A stretch of 64,000 nt of DNA from Cohaesibacter haloalkalitolerans (GTDB taxonomy: Bacteria; Pseudomonadota; Alphaproteobacteria; Rhizobiales; Cohaesibacteraceae): assembly GCF_003574655.1 (NCBI RefSeq), contig NZ_QNUM01000009.1, positions 1-64,000 on the forward strand, read 5' to 3'. Positions 28,331 to 37,600 of this stretch are shown here, in pieces. The position numbers were made by a program, and so were the translations under genes. The notes below the pieces were generated by a model that was given only the letters and a program-made list of their open reading frames with translations, did no database searches and had not been told where the DNA came from. Each line of letters begins with the position of its first letter. The first letter of the stretch is position 1.

Positions 28331-28359
28331 ATAAGGAGCCAAATTTTCTTGGCTCCTTT
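28331..28359 (-). terminator. terminator of the phage late operon
   Basis: A 10-bp stem (AAGGAGCCAA with its complement, 6-nt loop) is followed on the minus strand by a T-rich tail. It lies right after the last lysis-region gene and would stop late transcription before host DNA. Confidence 0.7.
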
Positions 28360-28362
28360 ATG

Positions 28363-28554
28363 TCACTTGTCCGCCTTTCCGTCCAGCTTTTCTTCTATCC
28401 GGCTCAGGCTTTCGAAGATGCGTTTCATGGCTTCGGAATAGCCCTTGATTCGCTCTTCCAGCACCATGACGCGGGCGCGCAACATGAAGTGTGAGCCCGC
28501 AACGGCCACAACAATTCCCCCAATATAGACCAGATCCTTAATTTCAGTGCTCAC
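28363..28554 (-). CDS. small membrane protein of the lysis region
   Basis: This 63-residue protein has one N-terminal membrane helix (VYIGGIVVAVAGSHF) and a charged, coiled-coil-like tail (EERIKGYSEAMKRIFESLSR). The start is GTG at 28554, overlapping the upstream stop as GTGA. It is the last late gene. A holin, anti-holin or spanin helper role is possible; I do not recognise the family. Confidence 0.6.
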   Translation of the reverse strand: MSTEIKDLVYIGGIVVAVAGSHFMLRARVMVLEERIKGYSEAMKRIFESLSRIEEKLDGKADK

Positions 28555-28817
28555 TGCCCTGCCCCTTTGCTGCAATAGTGTCTTATCAGGTCATTGTTGG
28601 CCTTCAGGCCCTTCAGGAAGTCCGCCGCCCCCATTGGGGCATTGGCCTTGAGTTTGCCGTCAGGCGTTAGCCAGGCGCGAAACTGCGCCTTGATTTCCGG
28701 CGATACCGGCACGGCCCGCGCTTCGCAAAGGCTGTCGAGCGTGACTGTCTGCGAAGGACAGCCAGCGAGAAACAGGCTACAGCCCGTCAATAACAGCGTT
28801 AAGGTCAGTTTCTGCAT
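28551..28817 (-). CDS. outer-membrane lipoprotein, candidate o-spanin (Rz1-like)
   Basis: This 88-residue protein starts with a lipoprotein signal and lipobox LAGC at about residues 18-21. The mature part is short. Its gene overlaps the end of the upstream small coiled-coil membrane protein gene by 41 bp in another frame, the layout of Rz/Rz1 pairs. Spanins fuse inner and outer membranes at the end of lysis. It is less proline-rich than lambda Rz1. Confidence 0.6.
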   Translation of the reverse strand: MQKLTLTLLLTGCSLFLAGCPSQTVTLDSLCEARAVPVSPEIKAQFRAWLTPDGKLKANAPMGAADFLKGLKANNDLIRHYCSKGAGQ

Positions 28818-28998
28818 TGGCCTTGTCCCTGATGGCTTGCGCCTCTTTGCTGATGGTGATTTGCTTTTCAAGGTTGGCCTTCTGCTCTTCCAGCCTGCCA
28901 ACCTCTTTCATGGACTGGTTGGCGGTGTAGGTCTCATAGAGCGAGCGCAACAGCTCCCCCAGAAAGCCCAACGCCGCCCCGATGATCCATTCCCACAT
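28777..28998 (-). CDS. small coiled-coil membrane protein, candidate i-spanin (Rz-like)
   Basis: A 73-residue protein: an N-terminal hydrophobic segment (IIGAALGFLGELL) followed by a charged heptad-like region (LEEQKANLEKQITISKEAQ). That is the layout of an inner-membrane spanin. AGGAGG lies 9 bp before the ATG at 28998. It overlaps the lipoprotein gene downstream. The short membrane segment keeps confidence moderate. Confidence 0.6.
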   Translation of the reverse strand: MWEWIIGAALGFLGELLRSLYETYTANQSMKEVGRLEEQKANLEKQITISKEAQAIRDKANAETDLNAVIDGL

Positions 28999-29016
28999 GC
29001 CGCCAACCCTCCTCAT

Positions 29017-29502
29017 TTATGCGCTGGCGCTAGGCTGCGCAGTGAGATCCAGCTCCATCATCAGGCGTTCGCCAAACTTGGCCCGGATCAGATCGGCCAG
29101 CGCATCAGGCGTGAGATTGAAGTATTTTACGGCGCCGGGGCTGAGCTTGATAACGTAATTGGCAACCAGCGCCACCGTCTCATTGTCAATCTCAATGCTG
29201 GTCTTGCCGTCCATCTTTTTGAGCAAGGTTTCGAGCGCCGCGCCGATACCACGCACAATAGCCCCGTGCAGGCTTTCGCGCTGCTTGGCGTCCACCTGCA
29301 GGCCAAACCATTTCTTGGCCGCCCAGGCAGCGGCCCCGACGATCACCGAGGCCAGCAGGCCGACAAAGGACTGCATGAATTCGTTGAAAAGGGTCGAGAC
29401 CGGCGAAAGGTCAATGGTCGCAGCACTGGCAGGCATGGCGAACAGGCAAGCCAGGGCGATGCCAATGGCGACAGTGGGGTGAAATGCAATTCGGGAAGTC
29501 AT
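29017..29502 (-). CDS. holin-like phage membrane protein
   Basis: A 161-residue protein with two hydrophobic stretches, one signal-like (GIALACLFAMPASAA) and one clear helix (FVGLLASVIVGAAAWAAKKW). A basic and acidic helical C-terminal half follows. Position between endolysin and spanins and the membrane layout suggest a holin. A family match is not certain. GGAGC precedes the ATG at 29502. Confidence 0.6.
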   Translation of the reverse strand: MTSRIAFHPTVAIGIALACLFAMPASAATIDLSPVSTLFNEFMQSFVGLLASVIVGAAAWAAKKWFGLQVDAKQRESLHGAIVRGIGAALETLLKKMDGKTSIEIDNETVALVANYVIKLSPGAVKYFNLTPDALADLIRAKFGERLMMELDLTAQPSASA

Positions 29503-29576
29503 GATATTGCTCCATTTGAGAGTTGATAAACCGTCAAACAAAGGGTCTCATGACTTTCCGATCCGTTGATATCTTT

Positions 29577-30326
29577 TCACGCTTCGTTGGTTGAGAGCAT
29601 GCCGTTGGAGTCCACCACCGGCAGCGATGAGAAGCCGATAGCGCTCTTGATGGCCACACCAGCCGGGTAGTGATAGGACAAGACACGGTCCATCGAGAAT
29701 GGCCGGATGGTCACCGCATCGCCCTGATTGCCGCCCAGCACCATCAGGTTGCCATGCTGGTCGCGCCCGACCACAAACCCGACATGACCATTTGCACCCG
29801 TCTTGCTGCCCCGCCAGAAGACAACCACAGCGCCAACAGCAGGCCCGCTGAGCCGCGTTCCCCAATTCTGCCAGAGGTAAGAGCGTGCGCCCGCCGATCT
29901 GGTCGAGCGAATGCCGCACTCTTCCAGAACGCCGCCCACAAACCCGGCGCACCATGGGGTTTCATCATCGGTGAATGGCATGCGGATCTTAACCCACCAT
30001 TCAAGGATTTTCGGGTTGTGCCGGTTGCCCTTGTATTCGCGCAAACCAAGGTAAGACCGGCCCACCTGCAGCCATGCCGGTTCATCAAACACAGCGAGCG
30101 CCTTGGCCGATGGTGTGCGCGCTGCCGTCACCGGATCAACGCGCCCATCGAACAGCGCCGCCTTGGTCAGCGGCCCCACGTAGTCGCGCCCGCGATAACC
30201 GATAGATTTTTTGAAGTCGATGATGGCCCGATTGGTCAGCCTGCCGCGCAGGCCGTCAATTGCCCCATTGTAAAAGCCCTTGGCCTTCAGCGCCTTTTGA
30301 ATGGCCTTGATTTCTGCCTTGTCCAT
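29577..30326 (-). CDS. phage endolysin: peptidoglycan-binding plus TIGR02594-type hydrolase
   Basis: A 249-residue protein. Residues 1-60 match a PG_binding_1 helical domain (AIQKALKAKGFYNG, AIDGLRG). The C-terminal domain has a CHAP/NlpC-like pair: Cys in TPWCAGFVGG and His in GHVGFVVG. It cuts cell-wall peptides or the amide bond during lysis. There is no signal peptide, so it needs the holin. The start at 30326 follows a GAGGGT site that lies inside a hairpin. Confidence 0.82.
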   Translation of the reverse strand: MDKAEIKAIQKALKAKGFYNGAIDGLRGRLTNRAIIDFKKSIGYRGRDYVGPLTKAALFDGRVDPVTAARTPSAKALAVFDEPAWLQVGRSYLGLREYKGNRHNPKILEWWVKIRMPFTDDETPWCAGFVGGVLEECGIRSTRSAGARSYLWQNWGTRLSGPAVGAVVVFWRGSKTGANGHVGFVVGRDQHGNLMVLGGNQGDAVTIRPFSMDRVLSYHYPAGVAIKSAIGFSSLPVVDSNGMLSTNEA

Positions 30327-30331
30327 AAAAA

Positions 30332-30368
30332 TACCCTCGGTTGGTTTCAGTCCATCCGAGGGTAAGGG
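30332..30368 (-). repeat. 37-bp hairpin repeat, copy A (covers the endolysin ribosome site)
   Basis: ACCCTCGG (30333-30340) pairs with CCGAGGGT (30356-30363). On the message the downstream arm is the GAGGGT ribosome-binding site of the endolysin gene. A second copy at 32378-32414 agrees at 32 of 37 positions by my alignment. Confidence 0.75.
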
Positions 30369-30390
30369 CTGTTTTGATCCGGTTGATTTG

Positions 30391-30813
30391 TTACGGCCAC
30401 ACAATGCCATCTTCAACGCTCGTAACGGCGTCCAGCGTTTCCGCCGCGCCGATATCAGCCTTTGCCTTGAGCCGGATCGCTTCAAGGATCGCTGCCGTCT
30501 GTCGCCACTGATCGGCCATGGAAAGCCAGAGCGCGGCCAATGCGTCCGCATCGTCAGCGGTAATGCCAACTTCAGCCGCCAAAAGCGGATAATCGGCAAG
30601 ATCAGGATTGGTTGCCGCCTGCCAAGCCTTGGCTTCCGCTTCCTTGGCAAGATAAATCATCTCTTGCCCTACCATGTCCGTCAGCAGGGCGGCCCGTTTC
30701 TTTTCAATCCGGGTGTTAATGACATCAAGCGCAATGCTCTTTGCTCTCTCAAGGGAAAACGCCTGTTTCGCCTCCGGGGTGATCAATTGGCCAAGATCAA
30801 TGGTAATACTCAT
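30391..30813 (-). CDS. phage protein of unknown function downstream of the tail fibre gene
   Basis: A 140-residue, largely helical, acidic protein rich in Ala, Leu and Glu, with no signal or membrane segment. Its ATG overlaps the stop of the gene before it (ATGA). Position after a DUF2793 protein and before lysis suggests a tail-fibre assembly or accessory role; not recognised. Confidence 0.7.
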   Translation of the reverse strand: MSITIDLGQLITPEAKQAFSLERAKSIALDVINTRIEKKRAALLTDMVGQEMIYLAKEAEAKAWQAATNPDLADYPLLAAEVGITADDADALAALWLSMADQWRQTAAILEAIRLKAKADIGAAETLDAVTSVEDGIVWP

Positions 30814-31145
30814 TCTTCAATTCCTTCCTCTTCATGGGCTGGCAAGGTGATTTCCCCGTCTTCGGTAACTTCAAGCGGGGCAGGATAAAGCACGGCCCTT
30901 GCCGCGTCCGTCGAAGGATCTGCAATGAAACCATGAGGCAGAATAAGCGAGAGAGACAATTGGCCGTCTTTGTCGCGCTCGATATCGGATGCCAGCCAAG
31001 CGCAGCCCACCGCTTTGCGCGGCAAGGTGGCCCCGGCCGGAATGCCGGAAAGGTCCAGCGCTTCGCCGTTGATGGTCAGCACGTCACCCGCAAGCGACAG
31101 GGCAAGCGCATCGTCGCGCCGTTGCGGAATCAGAGTGAGTTTCAT
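30810..31145 (-). CDS. phage protein of unknown function
   Basis: A 111-residue protein starting MKLTLIPQRRDD. Its beta-rich N-terminal part (LSLAGDVLTINGEALDLSGI) and acidic end are typical of small tail-accessory proteins. GGGAG lies upstream of the ATG at 31145. It lies 11 bp after the DUF2793 gene and overlaps the next gene by 4 bp. Confidence 0.7.
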   Translation of the reverse strand: MKLTLIPQRRDDALALSLAGDVLTINGEALDLSGIPAGATLPRKAVGCAWLASDIERDKDGQLSLSLILPHGFIADPSTDAARAVLYPAPLEVTEDGEITLPAHEEEGIEE

Positions 31146-31156
31146 GGAGTGTCTCC

Positions 31157-32371
31157 CTAGTACCAGCGGCCAAGCCAAAGCTTGTCACTGTCGATTTTGG
31201 TGATGGTGCCGGTGAAGGCCGCCGCCGCTGTCGTGATTGCTGCATTGCCATTGGTGCAAATCTGGAAGCCATCGGCAAAGCGCACATATTCACCGTTGGC
31301 GTTGCTGCCGCGCTCGATAATGGCCCCTGTTGGAACGCCCGACGATTGCGCCACCGTTCCGATGATGTTTCTTTGACCGTATATGAGCTGCCAGCTTTCC
31401 CAACCTGCCGAGCGATACCAGCGCTCGAACACCTTGGCATCATTGGCAACCGTCGACCAAACGATTTGCCGGACGCGGGATGAACTGTATTTTTCCATCA
31501 TCAGCATGCCGAATTTTGAACCAGCCGTTCCGGCAAGACCAGCAGGCAAGCTGGCGTTGTTCGCCGTCGATCCACCCAACACGCCCCAAAGGCCGCAAGG
31601 GGTGTTCGGGTCGTCAACATCAGCGAGCGGGGGCACACTTCCCGCTTCCCCAAGCCCGAATGCACCAACGGTCAAAAGCCTTCCGCTTGTCGCATCACTG
31701 GCGGATGATTGCACCGCCGCGCCGGTGAGAAGCCCGGTTGCCCGAGCGATCTTGAGCGCCGTGGTCCAGCTGGAACCATCAGCGCTCACCTTGAATGAAA
31801 AGTCATCTTCCCCGGCACACCCCATTTCAGCACGGCCTGACCAGTTGGTCTGAAACAACAGGCTGTTGGTGTCGGCAACCGCCGCCTTGTTGACCTTGAT
31901 CTGATGGCCATTGCCAGCATGGTTGAAAAGACTGGCAGCAGAGGCAAGGGCTAGGCGGTTTGTCGTGTCCGCCGTGGCGTTGATCCCGATCTTGTCGAAT
32001 GTTCCCCCCGCCAGAGCCGCGCCGAGGCTTGTTGAAATGAAATCCGACCAGCCCGCCCCGTCATAGCAAAGCAGCTTGCCTTCATCGACAAGCCACGCCA
32101 GCCATCCGGCCAGCGGCTGAAACCGCATCCAGGCCCCGTCAAGATAGGCGGCAATGCTGCCCTCCCATCCGGTCCAGGCCCCGCTTGCCCCATCGGCGAC
32201 AATGTAGCGAGTGCCCTCTTCCGGTTCTGCCGGTGGCGCTGACAAATCCCGATCAGCAACGGACAGCTGGACCAGTGCGTCCAGCATCCGCAGGGCTTCG
32301 TTATGGGTGATATGCTTCTGGTTCTGATTGCTCGCAATATAAGGCAACCGCAAAAGCGCTGTTTCAGTCAT
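31157..32371 (-). CDS. DUF2793 phage tail fibre or tail-tip protein
   Basis: This 404-residue protein opens with the DUF2793 pattern (LPYIASNQNQKHITHNEAL, then a Trp-rich YIVADGASGAWTGWEG). The domain is found at the tail tip of alphaproteobacterial phages and gene transfer agents. The C-terminal part is Gly, Ala and Asn rich and probably contacts the host surface. The ribosome site is covered by a hairpin, as for the endolysin. Confidence 0.8.
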   Translation of the reverse strand: MTETALLRLPYIASNQNQKHITHNEALRMLDALVQLSVADRDLSAPPAEPEEGTRYIVADGASGAWTGWEGSIAAYLDGAWMRFQPLAGWLAWLVDEGKLLCYDGAGWSDFISTSLGAALAGGTFDKIGINATADTTNRLALASAASLFNHAGNGHQIKVNKAAVADTNSLLFQTNWSGRAEMGCAGEDDFSFKVSADGSSWTTALKIARATGLLTGAAVQSSASDATSGRLLTVGAFGLGEAGSVPPLADVDDPNTPCGLWGVLGGSTANNASLPAGLAGTAGSKFGMLMMEKYSSSRVRQIVWSTVANDAKVFERWYRSAGWESWQLIYGQRNIIGTVAQSSGVPTGAIIERGSNANGEYVRFADGFQICTNGNAAITTAAAAFTGTITKIDSDKLWLGRWY

Positions 32372-32377
32372 GAAATT

Positions 32378-32414
32378 TACCCTCGGTTGATTTCACTCAA
32401 CACGAGGGTAAGGG
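32378..32414 (-). repeat. 37-bp hairpin repeat, copy B (covers the DUF2793 ribosome site)
   Basis: ACCCTCG (32379-32385) pairs with CGAGGGT (32403-32409). The latter on + is the anti-site; the former gives the GAGGGT site 7 bp before the DUF2793 ATG. It is the partner of the copy at 30332-30368. Confidence 0.75.
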
Positions 32415-32511
32415 ATGGTGTGAGGTGGTTGAGAAGTCGTCTCGGCACATTTACCGACTGCATATTGTGTGGACATAAAAGACTTCTACGTTGCAGCGAC
32501 TAGAATCTTTG

Positions 32512-33141
32512 ATGAAAATTCATTCAAACTTTTTTAAAGTTGGGAGCACCCCGGCACGGTTCACACAGTTTGGCGCAGAAGGGAAACTAATTTTGGATGG
32601 TATAATTAAAACTATAAAAGAAATAAAAGTATACGAGAATGAATTCATCGATGTTTACGATGATATAGTTTCCTTCCCGTCCGGAAAAGTTGGCACATAC
32701 TTTCGATCTCGGTGGAGAGCACCTTATGGTGTTGCAATATTGCCTGTAATAAACAATACCGCATTATTAGTTAAGAACTACAGATATTCGGAAAAAGCGT
32801 TTTCATATGAGGTGCCACAAGGTTTCGGTAGTAAAGATTCAACCCCATTTGATGATGCCTTACGAGAACTGAGTGAAGAAACAGGCCTCAAACCCAACAG
32901 CATCCAAAGCTACGGCACAGTTGGGCACGACTTTGTAACGCACCTATTTTTGGCAATTATCTCAGATTCAAAAGAGTTATCAACCGAGCACAAGGAAGAT
33001 ACTGAAGCAATAAGCGGGTTTCACTATTTTAATTTAAAAGAAATAGTTGACGAAGAAAAATCAAAATTTATCTACGATCAAAACACGAAGATACTAATTC
33101 AAAAATACTGTTTAAGAAATTACTCCAACATTTTCGGGTGA
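32512..33141 (+). CDS. Nudix hydrolase in phage cargo
   Basis: This roughly 209-residue protein resembles the ADP-ribose pyrophosphatase branch. The Nudix box is recognisable in ALRELSEETGL with the leading Gly. The first box Glu appears replaced by Ser (GSKDSTPF), while the REL-EE metal core is kept. It would hydrolyse a nucleoside diphosphate linked to another group, such as ADP-ribose. The gene is AT-rich and opposite to the tail genes. Its last 30 bp overlap the convergent neighbour. ATG at 32512 is taken as start; the ribosome site is weak. Confidence 0.82.
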   Translation: MKIHSNFFKVGSTPARFTQFGAEGKLILDGIIKTIKEIKVYENEFIDVYDDIVSFPSGKVGTYFRSRWRAPYGVAILPVINNTALLVKNYRYSEKAFSYEVPQGFGSKDSTPFDDALRELSEETGLKPNSIQSYGTVGHDFVTHLFLAIISDSKELSTEHKEDTEAISGFHYFNLKEIVDEEKSKFIYDQNTKILIQKYCLRNYSNIFG

Positions 33142-34470
33142 ACTAACAACTTCATTTCCAACAACGTTCATTAAAGCTGGTGTATCAAAATCTATTTTTT
33201 TATTTTCTCCTACATTTTCCATATGTTGATTTACCTTTTCTTGCTGAAGGTGCCAATTGGCCATCTCCCGTGCGCGTTTATCTTCGGGGGATGGAAGCGT
33301 TTTTCGTATGTTTCGATTGAATAAACTTGTTATCGCGAAGCCAATGCCCGGAAAAAGAAAATGCAATCCAAGAACTTCGACTAAAAATCCCAAAGAATTC
33401 TCAATCATATAAACTCTTTTACTTAATCTCACATCCTCAGATACAGATATTGTCGATTTAGTTAAGGGATTTTTATCAACCATAGTTTCAAATATTCTTG
33501 CATACAATTCCTCTAAGTTATTCTTATACTCTTCGATCAAATATTCAGTACATACGCCATTTCGGACCAACTCACGTATTCTCTTTGAACTTCTGCTATC
33601 CCTAAGTCTCACAACATCTAATATATCAAAATCAGCGATAGAATCGACTAAGAATTTCGATTTTGTTGGAATTCTGAGAATTTCTGTCTCTCCTATACTC
33701 TCCCACATTGGTGAACGCTGGCAATTCAGTGAAAAGCACTTTGCATGATTATCGGAAAAATAGGTATCCAAATGCATTAATGAAGGTAGGGCTGTTTGAT
33801 AGGCTGCATCAGAACATTCTTTTAAGAGGGTAGTCAGATCAAATTCAGGCACACCAATTCGTTTATAAAGTTTCTCAGGAAGAACATTGTACATAAATAC
33901 ACCAGTTAATCCCTTGATGCCGTTTCTTCTTTGACTAATTTCGGCAGCAAATTCCTCTTTCACGATATCAATCTCACGAGCACTAACGAGAGAAGAAAGT
34001 CGCTCCATCGTATAAAACATTACTTTGTTCGTATAGATTTCACTTATCTCATCAATTTTCCATTCATTGCAGTTAGAAAACTGTTCAAAGAAGGAAATAT
34101 CGTCATCTTTCTCGAAGAAGTCCTGTTTTAGATTTGATATTTTCCTTCCAACATCTAAATTTCCATTTGCAATAAATTTTCTATTCAATTGATTCAAAGA
34201 CTTGACGATTTCGCCATCATAACGGTCTCGAATAGCCAGCTTAAAATATCCTTTCTTCAAAAGCTCCCTAATAACTCCATCTTTCCTTAATAGATTTCTG
34301 AAATTCCCAGAGGTTACGGCTTGGGTATCAGATACCATAACCTTGTCACGAACAAGTAACGTTAAAATTATATGGGACTTAAGCTTTTTCAAATACTCAG
34401 GTGCAGACGATATTTTTGTAGAATCATCAAAAAAATGTGAAAATGCGGTAGTTTCAATATTTTTGGGCAT
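33112..34470 (-). CDS. unknown AT-rich cargo protein with one hydrophobic segment
   Basis: A 452-residue protein, mostly charged and helical, with a hydrophobic stretch near residue 380 (LGFLVEVLGLHFLFPGIGFAI) and a polar C-terminal tail. I do not recognise the family. It is AT-rich compared with the tail genes on either side and has its own upstream dyad and TATATT-like element. It converges on the Nudix gene with a 30-bp overlap of the 3' ends. The pair looks like a transferred cargo unit; a defence or exclusion role is only a guess. Confidence 0.75.
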   Translation of the reverse strand: MPKNIETTAFSHFFDDSTKISSAPEYLKKLKSHIILTLLVRDKVMVSDTQAVTSGNFRNLLRKDGVIRELLKKGYFKLAIRDRYDGEIVKSLNQLNRKFIANGNLDVGRKISNLKQDFFEKDDDISFFEQFSNCNEWKIDEISEIYTNKVMFYTMERLSSLVSAREIDIVKEEFAAEISQRRNGIKGLTGVFMYNVLPEKLYKRIGVPEFDLTTLLKECSDAAYQTALPSLMHLDTYFSDNHAKCFSLNCQRSPMWESIGETEILRIPTKSKFLVDSIADFDILDVVRLRDSRSSKRIRELVRNGVCTEYLIEEYKNNLEELYARIFETMVDKNPLTKSTISVSEDVRLSKRVYMIENSLGFLVEVLGLHFLFPGIGFAITSLFNRNIRKTLPSPEDKRAREMANWHLQQEKVNQHMENVGENKKIDFDTPALMNVVGNEVVSSPENVGVIS

Positions 34471-34500
34471 ATCAATACAACAATGATAAAGAGTTACGGT

Positions 34501-34527
34501 GATAGTATTGAATATATATTAACTATC
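34501..34527 (-). promoter_or_regulatory. dyad over a probable promoter of the cargo gene
   Basis: GATAGT and ACTATC form a 6-bp dyad with a 15-bp TA-rich centre (TATATATT) that can serve as a -10 element. It lies 30 to 57 bp upstream of the 34470 start and looks like an operator-promoter overlap. Confidence 0.4.
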
Positions 34528-34617
34528 TACGATTCTCAATTAGGAATAATACAGAATTCTTTATTACACCTCATTGTGTTTTAAAGTTCACGGAATTCAT
34601 CCTATTTGCAACGAGCC

Positions 34618-37600
34618 TCAGCTACCCGAGGAGTTTTTCTTCCATTCCGCCTCAAGCGCATCGCCGCGCCCGAGCGTTTGGCTGATTTGATAAATCGCCA
34701 CGTCATAGCCAGCCGTTGCGCTGCCGAGATCGGCGAGGCGTTCTGCTGCGCTGTAACTGGCTTGTGGTGCACTGGTCGTGATGGTGCGCACAACTGCACC
34801 GCCGCTGATGATATCGACCTCATAAGCCTCCTGCTCTTCACCCAGCGGCACTTGATAGAGATCCCAGCTATCACCATCGAGCCGCGTGCGCCTTATCCAT
34901 GTGATTGTGTGATTGTCCGCGTCATCGATCGACCACCGGGCATGAACCGGCGCATAGGGCTTGAGCGCCCGCCCGGTGAAAGCGTGCTGCTCCGTCGTGA
35001 AGCGATCCGAGCCAACTGTTTCGCCTTCCGGCCCATAGCGCCAATAATAGTCCTTGCCGACATCTGACAGCGTCATGTCTGCCTGCGCGATCCCTTGCGC
35101 CAGATAGACGATAGCGGCCCCCGCCGCCACAGTGTCGAGCATGGCGCTTTCTGTGCCGAGCTGGCCACGCAACAGGGTGGAAAGGCGATAGCGGTTTGTG
35201 CCGATCAGCTCCACAGTCTGCGCCTGGATGATTTCCCATGTCCCTGCGCTGGTCTCGATGGCAAAGGCGTTGGCACCGGCCAGCAACTCGTCCTCTGTGA
35301 CCGACAGCAGCGAGCCGCTGAATATCTCGATATCAAGGCTATTCCCCCGGTCAAGGACATAAAGCGGCCCCTTGTCCAAAGCGGTCAACGTTTCGCCGAT
35401 GATGGCGGAATTGGATATTTCGATGTTGGTTTGCCAGTTGCTTTCTGTTGCTGAGCGCAGCACCAGCCCCGCCCCCGGCCAACGCTTGGCCGCAAGAGCC
35501 ACATAGCCCGCATTCGGGTCGTGATCGGGCTGCAGCAACGGCAGGTCCATAAACCGCGCCAGAATGCGCGTGAGGCTTCCAGTCGTTGAGGCCGCCCGAA
35601 TGCTCAAGGTGGCCCCGGAAACAGACAGGGCAGCATCGATAAAGCCGCTTGCTTCGCAGCTGCGCCCCTCCCCGTCCTTGACGTCCGTCAGGCGCATTTC
35701 CCTTGCGCCATTGTCTGTTGCCACCTCGATAACGTCCCCCGGTTCCAGAGCCAGCAGGGACGGCATGAGGGCAAATTTTCCGGTTTCCCGTGCCGCCCAG
35801 ACATCCTGCAATAGATAGTCGGCCACCGCGCTTGCCCTGTCTTCGTCCATCACGATTGCAAGCTGGCTTTCCGAAACACTGGTCGCACCGGTGAAATTGG
35901 CCCATGCGCTCACCGTGCCGGAATTATAGGCCTTGTTGGCGTTGAGGTATGTAATGCGCACCGCCCGTGCCAGCTCGCTTTCCTGCGCCCGCGTCAGGGT
36001 AACCAGCTCGCCCACCTTGTCGCCGTTGCCGTCCTGCAGGCTGCTCTTGTCAACTGCAGCGCAAAGCGGAATGGCCTTGCGCGAAACCGCCTTGATGATG
36101 CCGCCTGTTTCGATCAAGTCAAAGCCGAACGCCAGTTCCAGCGGTTGCCAGGCACTGCGCAAGCTCATGGTGCTATCGATCACATAGCCATCGCAGGCCC
36201 CGTAAGCAGCATCAAAATCATAAGTGGCAAAACCATATTCGTCCGAGATATGGCGCATCAGGTCCGGCATGTAGACCATGCCGACGCGGGAAGACAGCCA
36301 GTGCCCGAAGGCCCAGTTGTCCGCATCCGCCCATGTCGCCCCATCCAGCGGCCAGGAGGGAAAAGGCCGGGCGTCCCAACTCCAAACATGCACCCGATCC
36401 ATGTCGATCATCGCGCCGTCATAAAGGCTCGATGCCGGGTTGTTGGCCGCGTCGGCCCAATAGTCAATTGTCGCCTTCAGATGGCAATGCTGTTGCACGT
36501 CATCCCGCGCCCCGCTGGAGAAATAGGGCAAGGCGCTTTCGCTTGATTTCGGGTCAAAGAAAACATTCGGCTGGTTGCTGCCGAGATCCAGCGCAGGGCA
36601 TCCCAATTCGGTAAACCAGATAGGCTTGCTTTGTGGCGTCCAGCCGGTTGCCTCGCTGTCGCGCACCCCGCCCGGCCTGTTGTGGTGGCTATTGCTCCAC
36701 CAGCCCTTGAGGTCTTTTTGCCGGAAGATCCAGTCTTCCCCGTGCGCCCCGTCACTGATGGCCGTGCGCGTCTGCGCCACCCGCGCCGCATTGTCAGCAT
36801 AATAGAAGTCGTAATACTCGCCGCCCTCAATGTTGGCCTGAAGATAGTCGAGACTATAGGGCGTCACAAAGCCGCGTTCCTGATCATAATCAAGATGCTC
36901 CCTGCCCCGCCGCCAGTCACTGAGCGGGAAATAATTATCAATTCCAATGAAATCGATATTGGCGTCAGACCATAGCGGGTCCATGTTGAAAATCACATCG
37001 CCCGACCCGTCCCCCGGCCTGTGCGAGTGATATTCACTCCAGTCCGCCGCATAGCCGATCTTGACCGCAGCGCCAAGAATGGTGCGCACATCAGCAGCAA
37101 GTGTCTTGAGCCCCGTCACAAAGGGATAGCTGGTTGCGCTGTCGCGCACCGTGGTAAGGCCGACCATTTCCGAGCCAATGCAGATCGAAGCGACACCACC
37201 GGCAGCGCTCGCCAGTGTGGCGAGGTGCAACACGAACCGCCTGTACCCCCAATCCTCCGCACCCGCATAAGTAATTGTTTCATCTGAAATGGAAAAATCG
37301 GCAACAGACGCCGAACCGAGAAAGGCCCAGACCTGATCAGCCGCCGCGCTGGTCTGGTCCGGGCTATCCGCCATCCCCGGAGCCGGGTAACAGGTGATCC
37401 GCCCACGCCAAGGGAAAGCAGATTGTTCCTCCCCGCCCCAAGGGTCGGCAAGGCCATTGCCTTTGGGAATATCGCCCATGATGAACGGGTATAGCATTAC
37501 CTCATAGCCGCGATTCTTCAATTCGCCAATGGCATGAATGACAGATCGGTCTGAAGGCGTGCCCCCATAGACCGGATAGGCGTTGCCATTGTCATCGCTT

